DNA from: Conchocele bisecta
Lineage: Eukaryota > Mollusca > Bivalvia > Lucinida > Thyasiridae
NCBI GenBank assembly: GCA_029237695.1
Contig: JAQRGA010000119.1
Location: 115,888-179,887, forward strand
Direction of reading: 5' to 3'
Length of the DNA stretch: 64,000 nucleotides
The notes below the pieces were generated by a model. It was not told where the DNA came from, ran no database searches, and saw only the letters and a program-made list of their open reading frames with translations. Numbering within the stretch: the stretch's first letter is position 1; each line of letters begins with the position of its first letter. Made by a program: the position numbers and the translations under genes. Below, piece by piece: positions 1 through 11,300 of the stretch.

Positions 1-623
1 AGGGTCAAGGTCACAGACTTGGTGCGTTCAAAACCTTAACACTCGGGTAAATGGCTTATAATCAAATATGCCTCGTTTCTTTGGCTGCCAGCGGGGGCAT
101 TCGTGTGCCGACAGGCCACATTTCTAGTAATTTCTGTTTCCTTGCTCGGATCATGCTTCACATTTCACACAACGCATTGCTCCAATGGTCACCGTGTGAC
201 AAATCCACATTCGTGCCGCCCCCGCCAAGCCCAGGGTCAAGGTCACGACTTGGTGCGTTCGAAACCAAATTAACGCTGGGTAAATGCCTTATAATTTCTG
301 TTTCCTTGCTCGGATCCTTGCTTCACATTTCACACATGCATTGCTCCAATGGTCCTCTGCCACCCTGTGACAAATCCACATTCGTGCCGCCCCGCTAAGC
401 CCAGGGTCAAGGTCACAGACTTGGTGTGTTCGAAACCTTAACGCTGGGTATAAATGCCTTATAATTTCTGTTTCCTTGCTCGGATCCTTGCTTCACATTT
501 CACACACGCATTGCTCCAATGGTCCCTTTGCCACCACCCTGTGATAAATCCACATTCAAATATGCCTTGTTTTCTTTGACTGCCAGCGGGGGCATTCGTG
601 TGCTGACAGGCCATATTTCTAGT
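1..623 (+). repeat. Tandem repeat family A, 3' part of a Helitron-like element
   Basis: About 3.5 copies of a roughly 165 bp unit, each holding AGGGTCAAGGTCACAGACTT, a stretch near TAAATGGCTTATAATTTCTG, and CAATGGTCC...GTGACAAATCCACATTCGT. The block closes with a conserved 3' module (GGCTGCCAGCGGGGGCATTC, then GGCCATATTTCTAG) followed by T. The same 3' module also occurs at 124-127, 12719-12722, 21492-21495 and 25217-25220. Short ORFs in it follow the repeat period and are not supported as genes. Confidence 0.85.
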
Positions 624-678
624 TTAAAATACTCCTACCAGGGCTCTGCCTGCTATCAAAACCAGCCCGTTACGCTGT

Positions 679-862
679 TTATACCCCCTGCAACGAGTTG
701 TGGGGGTGGGGTATACTGGCGTCAGGTTGTCTGTCCGTCCGTCCGTTCGTCGTCCGTCCGGGCACACATTTGGGTACTTATGTGGCTAGCCCCACAGAGT
801 TATGGACTTGGTAAAGGATAGGGTTGGTTACAATTAGCCACCTAAAAAATCCTTTTATGTGG
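679..862 (+). repeat. 5' head of a repeat element: stem-loop plus GTCC microsatellite
   Basis: A stem-loop (TATACCCCC ... GGGGTATA, about 679-715) follows a T tract and is followed by a (GTCC/GTCT)n tract at about 728-760. Stem-loop plus GTCC tract is the head layout used by most repeat families in this window. Confidence 0.7.
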
Positions 863-1540
863 CTAATATTTAACATGTGATAAGCCACATAAGTATAGTA
901 ATGTAAGAATGTCCGTCTGTCCGTCCATCCGTAAACTTAACATCAGAGAAATATTGTTATAACTTCTATTTCCTTCATCTAAAATGCTTACTATTTCACA
1001 CATGCATTCCTGTAAGGCTCTACTACCATGCTGTGCCAAATCCACGACCGTCCAACCCCAGCTGATCCCAAGGTCAAGGTCAAATACTTAGTCTCTTTAC
1101 AAAACTTAACATCAGAGAAATAAGTTATAACTTCTATTTCCTTCATTGAAAATTCTTAATATTTCACTTGTGCATTCCTCTAAGGTTGTACTATCATGCT
1201 GTGACAAATCTACGACCGTCCAACCCCCGCTGATCCCAAGGTCAAGGTCACATACTTAGTCTCTTTACAAAACTTAACATCAGAGAAATATGTTATAGCT
1301 TCTATTTCTTTCATCAAAAATTCTTAATATTTCATGCATGGCAATTCCAGCTAAGGCTCTACTATCAATGGCTTGTGACAAATTCCCGCTGATCTTGAGG
1401 TCAAGGTCACAATACATTAGTCTCTTTACAAAACTTAACATCTGAAGAAATTCAACCGGTTTCATACTCGCCTCTCCCGCTAAAGGTCCCAGAGTCAAAG
1501 GTCCACAAGCCTCACACCCCCACACTTGGAAATTTTTTAC
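863..1540 (+). repeat. Tandem repeat family B, unit about 165 bp
   Basis: Four copies of a unit around AACATCAGAGAAATA...TTATAACTTCTATTTC, a TCATGCTGTGACAAATC core and CCCAAGGTCAAGGTCA, repeating near 939, 1103, 1265 and 1430. A GTCC tract precedes it at about 905-930. Minus-strand ORFs at 863-1045 and 1280-1525 are periodic repeat translations. Confidence 0.8.
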
Positions 1541-2266
1541 ACCAATTTTAGGGGTACCTGGCCCATGCGGGGGTCATTCCCGTACAAGCCTCGCCTTACT
1601 GATCAATCTAGTTTTCGAAGCAGTTTTTACGCATAGGAAAACAAACGAGAAAACGGTCCGCAATTGGCAGCTAACAAGTAAAAATTTTGCTCACAACTTG
1701 ACTCTTTGAACATCTTACTCACTATAATCGATTTATGCAATCGCATAATCGATGTCGCACCACATTTACTGACTTTCCATTATTTTCGACTAATAGTCGA
1801 TCACGGCACAACACCACTAATGAACACATCTGCTAAAATATACGATCATCTATTTATTTATTCTAATTTCCAGTTTCCAATTTATACACTTACAAACTTC
1901 TTACAAACTTCTTAAGACATACGATGTTTAGTGAAACTGGCCCCTGGTATTATCTATTCATGTTTGTTGCAGGTGCGGTTTATACAGAACATCACCGAGT
2001 GGACAGAGAAGCGACCAGCCCTCTACCATGGACATTTCTTCTACATAGACTTCGATTAAGTTAACGTGGTCAGCAATAATTAAACATCTACATCTGATAT
2101 ATATGCAGCGTTGCCACGGACTCTGGAAAACAGGGAACACAGGGAAAATTGCAAACATATAAACTCCCTGCAGGAAAAATCATGGAATTTGCTAAAATAT
2201 CCAAAATCCGGCCATTTATTGACATTATAACCCTTAAAATGTGGGACATGTCAATGGGGGGGGGGA
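1541..2266. other. Intergenic, no gene seen
   Basis: Mostly AT-rich sequence without recognisable coding content. The 69-aa ORF at 1706-1915 has no family resemblance I can see. The stretch ends in a poly-G run (about 2257-2265) next to the transposon-like copy that follows. Confidence 0.5.
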
Positions 2267-2268
2267 TA

Positions 2269-3924
2269 CAGTGCAGTCTCCGTTTTTGTTCCACCGTAGA
2301 CAACACTTGCAAACTCAACGCGAACGCAACGCGAACGCAACGGTTTGCTGTAGTGTTGTATACGTTGTTTAAACGTAATACTTCGTACACGTGTAATACA
2401 CATTGTCACGTTTAGTTTAAAACGTTGTACTTGTACGTATAATACGGTTTACGTGTAATACACATTGTCAAACCGTTTAGTTTAAAACATCAAAGCGTGT
2501 AATAAACACACGTTTTATTTTAGCTCAGAAGGCGTATAACACGCTTTGGTGTATACATATGTAGCGAGGTGAAAGAGTTGAAACGTGTACAACGCTTTAC
2601 CTGGAAGCATGTAGCTATATGAAAGCGTTGAAACGTGTACAACGGTTACACGTTTTAAACACAAATACCTGTTCGGCCCCGATCTCTTCGAGGCGTCCCT
2701 TGTTTCGTCCCTTTTAAAAATATCGCGAATACATACCCTCAGACCGATTCAAAGTACATCGGCGGTGTGATTTAGCTCTTCAATTGATCCCTAATCCCTG
2801 ATGACTAATGAGTCACGCTTTTGACACGACAGATGTACCTTGTCGTTTATCAAAATGTTTGAGAATTGTAGATCACTGTAGCCGGCTCATCAGGATCTGC
2901 GGCATTCCTATGTACATTTTATATACACAAAATGACGCCTAATACAGCGTAATGTAACAGTTCCTAACTTAATATGGAATAGCCCGGGCCGATAGTCCCG
3001 TGTCAGTTAATTGGGGTTAAATATTACGAACACAGATAAACACAGTGCAATGTTTTCTTTTTTATTTTATTTTAACATCATCAGAAATGGCGAGTCTATG
3101 AACTCTCGTATTATCTTTACGCTGAAGCCAGTCTATTTCAGTCACTAATCCGCTATACACCTGTCCCACGCGTGTGTTAAGAATTATTAATCGATATTTG
3201 GAGAAACTGAATACACAGCGAGCTGCACACTGGTTTAACACGGATATGGCCCGCGGATATGTGTCATAAATTACTTGGTGGTCAAAACCGGTAAATTTAC
3301 AAGGTTTATAGCGAAATAGCAGCCGACTGGCAATTTTTCTCGGACCGATTTTTAAGACTAGTTTTCAAATCTCAATCGGTCTGAGAGTTCAAAAATCGGT
3401 CCAGAACCGGAAAACTGAAAATGTTAGAAGCCCTGCTACGTGATACAAGGTTGGCATACCAAAACGTGTAATGCGTTAAAACCCGTGGAAACGTGTTATA
3501 CGTATAACACGGTTTCATCTGTACGGTGCTGTGTACATGTAGATGCGTGAACCGTAATTCGTCAAAGAAGCGTTAAATCGTTTAAGCGGTTTACCTTAGC
3601 TTGTATACGCTTACAACCGTTGTATACGTTCACAACCGTTGTACACGGATTACATGCTTTTGAAACTCAATACGTTGTTTACAACCGTTGTATACGTTTA
3701 CAACCGCTGTACACGGATTACACGCTTTTGAAACTCAATGCGTTGAACACGGTTTGTTCGACTTTCGCGCATGCGCAAGAGTGGGGAAACGCAACGCATG
3801 GCCGAAAACGTATTACACGTAGACGACACACGGTTTGAAACGCAACTAACGGAAACTCCACGGATACGCAACGCACAACACTTTGTTCACGTATAAACCC
3901 GGAACATTTTGACAGAAACAACTG
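2269..3924 (+). mobile_element. 1.7 kb TA-flanked CAGT...ACTG non-autonomous DNA element, copy 1
   Basis: It begins CAGTGCAGTCTCCGTTTTTG and ends GACAGAAACAACTG, with TA on both sides (2267-2268 and 3925-3926). The termini are imperfect inverted repeats (CAGT..., then a shared TGTTCC about 25 bp in). Subterminal parts are packed with variants of ACGTGTACAACG, CGTTGTATACGTTT and AAACGTGTAATACG; the middle (about 2690-3450) is ordinary sequence. No transposase ORF is visible. CAGT ends and a TA target are typical of the Tc1/mariner superfamily, so a non-autonomous member is a reasonable inference. Three related copies lie at 6028-8447, 9254-11004 and 44371-46073. Confidence 0.75.
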
Positions 3925-4314
3925 TAGTAGTCGGTTATCGTTCCTGTGTAGGTGGCGCCACTCGTCACGGTCCCAGCTGTTGTGTTCTTTTCATGTAAGC
4001 GACGTGCTCGCCTTTGTTTATAATCATACCAGTGGAAACATTAGCGTCTGAATTAAACTTCAGATATATATCAATTTGTTTAGCGAACAATAACTATGAG
4101 CTGCCGTTTACTTTTTGAGAATCAAGCAGTGGGTTCATTTTATAAAAAAATCGAAAATTTCGGCCAAACAGTTCGAGTGAAAATCATCAACGAAACGAGA
4201 CGGACTGTTTTTCGTTTACTTTTTGAGAATCGGTCCAATAGTTAGGGATACAATACAAAAACAAACACGGCTAAATTCGAGTTTTTTTATTATTTCAAAT
4301 TGAATCGAGAACCC

Positions 4315-4695
4315 ATTACTTATGTGCTGCCAAAAATAAAATGCGCGCCCCGACATTTTTATATGGGGGGACATAATCGGTCATAACTCTCTCATTTGTC
4401 ATCCGATTTTAATAAAAGTTATATGTAGACACATCTATTATGTTCAAAATCCTATTCCAATATTCTATTTAAACTCACCTAGCCTCATACATGTATACTA
4501 ATAAGAAAACGGCTCAATCTTTTATTATTTTAAAACCAGTTTCCGAGCAGTGCGATCGTTTTTTAAAACATCGAAATAATTTGGCAAACTCTGATGAAAA
4601 AGGACAGTTATAACCGATTATGTGCCCCCATATAAAAAGTAAGTTGGGAGGGGGTGCGTTTTTAACGCGCATTTCATTTAAGCAGCTCATACATG
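4315..4695. repeat. Palindromic MITE-like element, about 380 bp
   Basis: The outer arms are inverted: TATGTGCTGCC...AATGCGCG...TATATGGGGGGACATAATCG on the left pairs with CGATTATGTGCCCCCATATA...CGCGCATTTCATTTAAGCAGCTCATA on the right. Long inverted arms and no ORF suggest a foldback MITE. Confidence 0.65.
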
Positions 4696-4749
4696 TCACT
4701 GTACACTCATTGATGCTGATCTAAACTGTCTGTTACATGCATCATGAAT

Positions 4750-4991
4750 CGCCTGGGGGCCGTTTCACTAAACTTTGTATGACTAAAATGTTCGCAAGTG
4801 CAAAATTATTATGTGTAAATTTCACATTAACAATGTTTTCATGTAAAATAAAACAATTATTGGATTTACATTTATTGAGCATAGCTGGCATAGGCTGCAT
4901 GCAACCTATGCGCAATAAATGTAAATCCATCTATTAAAATTTCCAGACGATCCAAAATTTGTACAAATTTAAATGAAACGGGCCCCCCGGT
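4750..4991. mobile_element. MITE with GGGGGCCGTTTCA inverted termini
   Basis: Left end GGGGGCCGTTTCACTAAAC, right end AAATGAAACGGGCCCCCC, inverted repeats of about 14 bp with one indel. Inside, GGATTTACATTTATTG...CAATAAATGTAAATCC (4861-4927) is a second strong hairpin. Two overlapping antiparallel ORFs (4737-4937 and 4742-4930) are products of this symmetry and not genes. Confidence 0.7.
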
Positions 4992-5714
4992 GAACAATAT
5001 ATGCCTACTCTGGCTGCAAAGTTGGATCTGGGGGTACACTGGTCACATACTCAATAATATGATTTTTACCAGGCTATCAAATATTATCTGTATCATGACA
5101 TGATAGCTATTTAAATGTGACATTCAAAACTTAGGCCTACCGATTAACAGCTTAAGTGAATTCACCGATGTCCGAAATTGGTAATACACGGCTACTGGTT
5201 CGCCGTATGTTGCGAGCCGAAAAAAAGAATTAATTATCTAGAACGAATGTACATTCGTATTAAGTTCAAAGAACATTAACAAACAATTTCTAATTCAGCA
5301 ATAACGATAATTTATAAGCTACCATATAAAACAATGAACCTTGTGATGACCTTTGTAAACAATATTGTGAAGCAACTCTTGGGTTCAATTTCATTTTCAC
5401 AATTTACAGGATTGGATTCCGCGAGTCAGGCAATCGATCATGAATAAAACTCAATATACGAATATTTCAACCAAATCATCTTTACGACCCGACAGTCGGG
5501 CATTCCTTTTTCTCAGTTCATCATTTAGCTGCGTTAAATTGAACGATCCCTACGTAGATGCCATATGTTAATCAGATAATTGAAATGCGGTAAACACGTG
5601 TGTCTATTGGCATAATAACAGAATTTCAGGAGTCTTGGACCGTGACCAGTGGCGCCATCTGGTGTAGCACAAGATGAGATAAACGACTACTATCCCCCAT
5701 TGTTATCTGCTGTT

Positions 5715-5822
5715 GTTTTATTATACCCCTACAAATGATGTTTAGGTGGTGGGGGGAGGGGTATATAGGAGTCAACTTGTCTGTCGGTCAGTCAGTCAGT
5801 TGGTCTGTCTGTCTGTTGGAAA
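5715..5822 (+). repeat. Stem-loop head plus GTCT/GTCA microsatellite
   Basis: TATACCCCTACAAATG...GGGGAGGGGTATATAG forms a stem-loop after a T tract, followed by GTCTGTCGGTCAGTCAGTC-type repeats. It is the head of a Helitron-like repeat with no tandem body behind it, because a palindromic insertion starts at about 5854. Confidence 0.6.
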
Positions 5823-5853
5823 TTTTGTTTTCACGCTGTGTCTTCTAAACTGT

Positions 5854-5985
5854 TGAATTGGAGGCCGTCCGGCGTGGATTATCATTCATATTTGGCCGAT
5901 AGCTGATCGCCAGCTCGAACTAATCAGCGATCAGCTATCGGCCAAATATGACCGATAATCCACGCCCGACGGCCCTCCAATTCTG
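5854..5985. repeat. Palindromic MITE-like insertion
   Basis: Near-perfect inverted arms: AATTGGAGGCCGTCCGGCGT...TGGCCGATAGCTGATCGC on the left and GCGATCAGCTATCGGCCA...ACGCCCGACGGCCCTCCAATT on the right, with only about 20 bp between them. Confidence 0.75.
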
Positions 5986-6479
5986 TGTAGATTCTTTCGT
6001 ACACGCAAATTTCGCTTTGATGGGGTACAGTGCAGTCTGCGTTTTTGTTCCACCGTAGACAACACTTGCAAACTCAACGCGAACGCAACGCGAACGCAAC
6101 GTTTGCTGTAGCGTTGTATACGTTGTTTAAACGTATAATACGTTTCGTACACGTGTATACCACGTTGTATACAAACATGTCACGTTTTAAAGCGTGTAAT
6201 ACGTTGTTTAAAGTAAATACGGTTTTACGTACACATTGTCAAACCGTTTTAAAGCGTGTAATACGTTTAGCTTCAAGGCGTATAACACGCTTTGGCGTAT
6301 ACATATGTAGCGAGGTGAAAGCGTCGAAACGTGTACAACGCTTTACCTGGAAGCGTGTAGCTATATGAAAGCGTTGAAAACGTGTACAACGGTTACACGT
6401 TTTAACGCGAATACCTGTTCTTCGGCCCCGATAGCTTCGAGGCGGCCTCGTTTCGTCCCTTTTAAAATATCGCGAATAC

Positions 6480-7420
6480 ATGTACCTGTTCGGCCTGGAT
6501 CGTTTACAGGCGGATCGTTTCGCACCTACATGTACCACCATTCCGCACATGCGAATTATTGTAAGGCAGACTCATTTCGCCACTGATATGGAAAATGAAT
6601 TATACGGGTGTAAACAACAATACATTTGCAGCTCCATTATAACGCGATGGTGGGAGGGGTAACGTTTGTAATAGTGCTAAGCGGATAGACAGACGCTTAA
6701 TTTTTACAATGTTATAATGCTCGCGATCAACAGGCGCTTAAAAGGATTAATTGTTAATAAATAATGGTCACGTGTCCTGCCTATTCATGCGGACGATTAG
6801 CTGTTGATACGTGTCATAATCCCACCGAAATTTCCGCATGAACTCTGAATTTTGTGTCAACTTTTCAACACCATTTACGAAAATATTTTCGAAATCATAT
6901 CGGCGAAACATGGCGACAGATCTGCGTATAATCCATGTTTTTTTTGTAATCAATTCCTTTCGAATACACATTTTACGGTATGAAATTATTAAATAATTTA
7001 TTTTTTATTTTTTTTGTTATTTCTCAATGAAAGTATACGTTGTGACCACTCATTTGAACCGTCTCGACGAGACGGTTTAAATGGTGCTCGCGGGCTATTA
7101 CTTCTGAGTGCATAGAAGGGAAAATATTTTCCCGCAAACATAATCGTATCCTCAGCATGAAATGGGGTTACTGCATGATTGCCCCATGAGTCACACGTTC
7201 GCGACGTCTGCGGAACATCAAAGGGCGTGTTGACCAATCAGTAACATTTCAAAACATAGCCTAAAGGAGTGGTCACGACGCATTTCTCGTGCTGAATGAT
7301 GTCATACAATAAGCACCTGTTAGTTGCCAGGGCTTAGTGTTATCGATTTTTTTTTGCACAAAGCGACACACAAATCTCGTCTGTAATATCACAGGTTGAA
7401 AGTAACGGACCGAGGTCTAT
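6480..7420. other. Unrelated centre of copy 2, no gene assigned
   Basis: This stretch replaces the centre seen in copies 1, 3 and 4. Two minus-strand ORFs (6768-6971, 67 aa; 6998-7237, 79 aa) have normal-looking amino-acid composition, but I cannot place them in a family. They might be remnants of a transposase or of captured host sequence. Confidence 0.35.
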
Positions 7421-7556
7421 AAATACATTAAATATGCCTAAAATCTTCAATTAATGAAGAAAAAAAATAATATTTTATTTTATTTTACACCCTCCATATA
7501 AAAATTAATTTTGTTTCTTCATTCATTGATGCTTTTAGGCATATTTAATGTATTTG
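7421..7556. repeat. Palindromic insertion, 136 bp
   Basis: The arms AATACATTAAATATGCCTAAA and TTTAGGCATATTTAATGTATT are inverted and continue inward with imperfect pairing (TTCAATTAATGAAG against CTTCATTCATTGATG). Confidence 0.75.
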
Positions 7557-8619
7557 TATACCTCAGAAATGGCGAATCTAGGAACTCTCGTATCTTTACG
7601 CTGAAGCCAGTCTATTTCAGTCACTAATCCGCTATACACCTCTCCCACACGTGTGTTAAGAAAAATCGATATATGGAGAAACTGAATACACAGCGAGCTG
7701 CACACTGGTTTAACAGGGATATGGCCCGCGGATATGTGTCATAAATTACTTGGTCAAAACCGGTAAATTTACAAGGTTTATAGCGAAATAGCAGCCGACT
7801 GGCAATTTTTGTCGGACCGATTTTTAAGACTAGTTTTCAAATCTCAATCGGTCTGAGAGTTCAAAAATCGGTCCAGAACCGGAAAAACTGAAAATTTTAG
7901 AAGCCCTGCAGTCTAGAAGTATATATACATGTACACACACGAACAACGATCTGAGCATGCTGCGCATTCTAACGCGATACACGGTTGGCATACCAAAACG
8001 TGTATGCGTTAAAACCCGTGGAAACGTGTTATACGTATAACACGGTTTCATCTGTACGGTGCTGTGTACATGTAGAAGCGTGTAACCGTTCGTCAAAGAA
8101 AGCGTTAAATCGTTTAAAACGGTTTACCTTAGCGTTGTATACGTTTAAAACCACAAACCGTTGTACACGGATTACACGCTTTTGAAACTCAATGCGTTGT
8201 TTACAACCGTTGTATACGTTTACAACCGTTGTTACACGATTACACACTTTTGAAACTCAATGCGTTGAACACGGTTTGCTCGACTTTCGCGCATGCGCAA
8301 GAGTGGGGAAACGCAACGCATGGCCGAAAACTATTTACACGTAGACGACACGGTTTTTGAAACGCAACTAAACGGAAACTCCAGGGATACGCAACGCACA
8401 ACACTTTGTACACGTATAAACCCGGAACATTTTGACAGAAACAACTGTATGCAAAATGCGAATAACTGAATCAGCGATTTGAAGTGAGTATATTCACACA
8501 CCTTTTTCGATTGCCAGAGACAGAAGTTATACATTTAATCAATGTTTATTGTGTTTGTGCGAGTCGGAAAAGAGAGGGCTCTTTCTATAGTAGCCATATT
8601 GTTTATCACCTTTCTATAA

Positions 8620-9112
8620 TAGATGGTACTGTATGAGACCAAGTGGGTGGGGTAATTGCTTTTTTTGTAATGGTCATTTTCTTTGTGTCACAGGTCCGAG
8701 TTATTCCATCACATCGCAATATGAGTTATCCATCACAAATCGGCAATATTTGACACTTGGTATACATAAGCATTTGGAACACACTCATGCTGCCATTAAC
8801 ATGAACCTTGACCTTTTTTCGTGCCCATGATCACGTTACGGTCAAATGCCTCAGCAGCAGGAAACCGCTTCCGTGGCGGAATTCTTGTTTTCAAAGCGTT
8901 TGTTCAAATTTCTTCATCATCATATAACTTTAATATTACAGTATGGATTGCTTCAATATTTGGACACTTCATACATTTAAGCATTTGGAACACACTCGTG
9001 ATACCATTAACATGACCTTGAATTCTTTTGTGCCCATGATCATGTTATGGTCAGATGCTTCGGCAGGCCTGACACTGCTTCCGTGGCGGAATTCTTGTTA
9101 ATTTTTATACAA
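8620..9112 (+). repeat. Two-copy tandem repeat ending TTCTTG|T
   Basis: Two units near 8740-8890 and 8945-9110 share CATTTGGAACACACTC, ATTAACATGACCTTGA, GCCCATGATCA and TTCCGTGGCGGAATTCTTGTT. Both finish with CTTG followed by T, the general 3' end seen in this window. A poly-G-rich tract follows at about 9157-9182. Confidence 0.65.
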
Positions 9113-9194
9113 CCGTTTTTAAAAACAAAAAAAGTTAGTATTATGTTTTACCACGGGCGGGCGGGCGGGGGAGGGGGCGGTGGACAGAAAAAGT

Positions 9195-9251
9195 GCATAG
9201 TTTGTGTACACAACTCCTCTGAAACTGTTTCAGTCAATCGTTCTGAAACTA
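9195..9251 (+). repeat. Left half of a repeat split by copy 3
   Basis: TTTGTGTACACAACTCCTCTGAAACTG... matches 11139-11190. The right half resumes at 11007, directly after the inserted element. Confidence 0.75.
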
Positions 9252-9253
9252 TA

Positions 9254-11004
9254 CAGTTGTTTCTGTCAAAATGTTCCGGGTTTATACGCTGTACAAAGTG
9301 TTGTGCGTTGCGTATCCGTGGAGTTTCCGTTAGTTGCGTTTCAAACCGTGTGTCGTCTACGTGTAATACGTTTTCGGCCATGCGTTGCGTTTCCCCACTC
9401 TTGCGCATGCGCGAAAGTCGAACAAACCGTGTTCAACGCATTGAGTTTCAAAAGCGTGTAATCCGTGTACAACGGTTGTAAACGTATACAACGGTTGTAA
9501 ACAACGTATTGAGTTTCAAAAGCGTGTAATCCGTGTACAACGGTTGTAAACGTATACAACGGTTGTAAGCGTATACAACGCTAAGGTAAAACCGTTTAAA
9601 CGATTTAACGCTTTCTTTGACAAAGGTTACACGCATCTACATGTACACAGCACCGTACAGATGAAACCGTGTTATACGTATAACAACGTTTCCACGGGTT
9701 TTAACGCATTACACGTTTTGGTATGCCAACCTTGTATCGCGTAGAATGCGCATGCTATGATCGTTCTTCGTGTGTTTATATATACTTCTAGACTCACTGC
9801 AGGGCTTCTAACATTTCAGTTTTCCGGTTCTGGACCGATTTTTGAACTCTCAGACCGATTTGAGATTTGAAAAACTAGTCTTAAAAATCGGTCCGACAAA
9901 AATTGCCAGTCGGCTGCTATTTCGCTATAAACCTTGTAAATTTACCGGTTTTGACCACCAAGTAATTTATGACACATATCCGCGGGCCATATCCGTGTTA
10001 AACCAGTGTGCAGCTCGCTGTGTATTCAGTTTCTCCAAATATCGATTAATCTTAACACCCGCGTAGGACAGGTGTATAGCGGATTAGTGGCTGAAATAGA
10101 CTGGCTTCAGCGTAAAGATAATACGAGAGTTCCTAGACTCGCCATTTCTGATGATGTTAAAAATAAAATAAAGAAACCATGCACTGTGTTTATCTGTGTT
10201 CGTAATATTTAACCCCAATTACTGACACGGACTATCGGCCCGGGCTATTCCATATTAAGTTAGGAGCTGTTACATTACGCTGTATTAGGCGTCATTTTTG
10301 TGTATATAAAATGTACATAGGAATGCCGCAGATCCTGATGAGCCGGCTCACGTGATCTACAATTCTCAAACATTTTGATAAACGACAAGGTACATCTGTC
10401 GTGTTAAAAGCGTGACTCATTAGTCATCAGGGATTTTGGGATCAATTGAAGTGCTAAATCACACCACCGATGTACTTTGAACTCGATCTGAGGGTATGTA
10501 TTCGCGATATTTTAAAAGGGACGAAACAAGGACGCCTCGAAGAGATCGGGGCCGAACAGGTATTTGTGTTAAAACGTGTAAACCGTTGTACAGTTTCAAC
10601 CTTTATTTATAGCTACACGTCCAGTAAAGCGTTGTACACGTTTCAACGCTTTCATATAGCTCACGCTTCAGGTAAAGCGTTCAGTTTCAACTCTTTCACC
10701 TCGCTACATATGTATACGCCCAAAGCGTGTTATACGCCTTGAAGCTGAACGTATACACGCTTAAAACTAAACGTTTGAACAATGTGTATTACAACGCTGT
10801 ACGTTTACCGTATTATAACGTTTAAACAACGTATACAACGCTTTTAAAACTAAAACGGTTTGACAATGTGTATTACACGTGTACGAACCGTATTATACGT
10901 TTAAACAACGTATACAACGCTACAGCAAACCGTTGCGTTTGCGTTGCGTTCGCGTTGAGTTTTCAAGTGTTGTCTACGGTGGAACAAAAACGGAGACTGC
11001 ACTG
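9254..11004 (-). mobile_element. TA-flanked CAGT element, copy 3 (inverted)
   Basis: Reverse orientation of copy 1: TA-CAGTTGTTTCTGTC at 9252-9268 and CGGAGACTGCACTG-TA at 10991-11006. It is full length and close to copy 1 over its whole span. The sequence it interrupted is duplicated just downstream (11135-11260), giving a natural empty site that supports insertion at a TA. ORFs 9204-9461, 9842-10066 and 10470-10742 are not conserved in frame between copies and are rejected. Confidence 0.8.
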
Positions 11005-11006
11005 TA

Positions 11007-11300
11007 CACACATGTTCTACAATATTGAAGATGTGCACCTTCGTGTTTTTATGGCGAAAAAATATTTTTAAAAAAATATCACCGTTTTAACTTAGCCATT
11101 TTTTCTACATTTTTGAATACAATTCTATATAGGATACAGAGTTTGTGTACACAACTCCTCTGAAACCGTTCAGTCGATCGATCTGAAATGATACGACACG
11201 TCTTCTACACTATTGAAGATGTGCACCATGGTGTTTTTATGCCGATATTTTTTTAAACAAACATATCACCTCCTTTTTAACTTAGCCATTTTTTTCTACA
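11007..11300 (+). repeat. Right half of split repeat plus an intact second copy
   Basis: TTCTACAATATTGAAGATGTGCACC at 11013-11038 continues the block begun at 9195-9251. The intact version at about 11139-11262 carries both halves joined (TTTGTGTACACAACTCCTCT ... TATTGAAGATGTGCACC). Confidence 0.75.

Larger units (their letters stand above)
3926..5692. mobile_element. Possible foldback element with roughly 60 bp inverted ends
   Basis: The left end (TAGTAGTCGGTTATC ... GGCGCCACTCGTCACGGTCC, 3926-3980) reappears as an imperfect inverted copy at about 5640-5692 (GACCGTGACCAGTGGCGCC ... GACTACTA). Two MITE-like palindromes lie inside. There is no coding content. The left end abuts the TA-flanked element, so its target duplication cannot be read. 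Confidence 0.5.
6028..8447 (+). mobile_element. TA-flanked CAGT element, copy 2, with replaced or inserted centre
   Basis: Both ends match copy 1: TA-CAGTGCAGTCTGCG on the left, GACAGAAACAACTG-TA on the right. The 5' subterminal block (6028-6475) and the 3' block (about 7565-8447) align with copy 1. The central 1.1 kb (about 6480-7560) does not, and contains its own 136 bp palindrome. ORFs such as 6239-6550 (-) and 6030-6368 (+) are translations of the CGTATACAACG-type motifs. Confidence 0.7.

Noticed and set aside
6768..7237. Two minus-strand ORFs that might be transposase pieces
   Set aside because: No catalytic or DNA-binding motif could be seen and the frame is not shared with other copies of the surrounding element.
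9842..10212. Two overlapping plus-strand ORFs inside copy 3 of the CAGT element
   Set aside because: The same region in copies 1, 2 and 4 has indels that break these frames, so there is no coding constraint.
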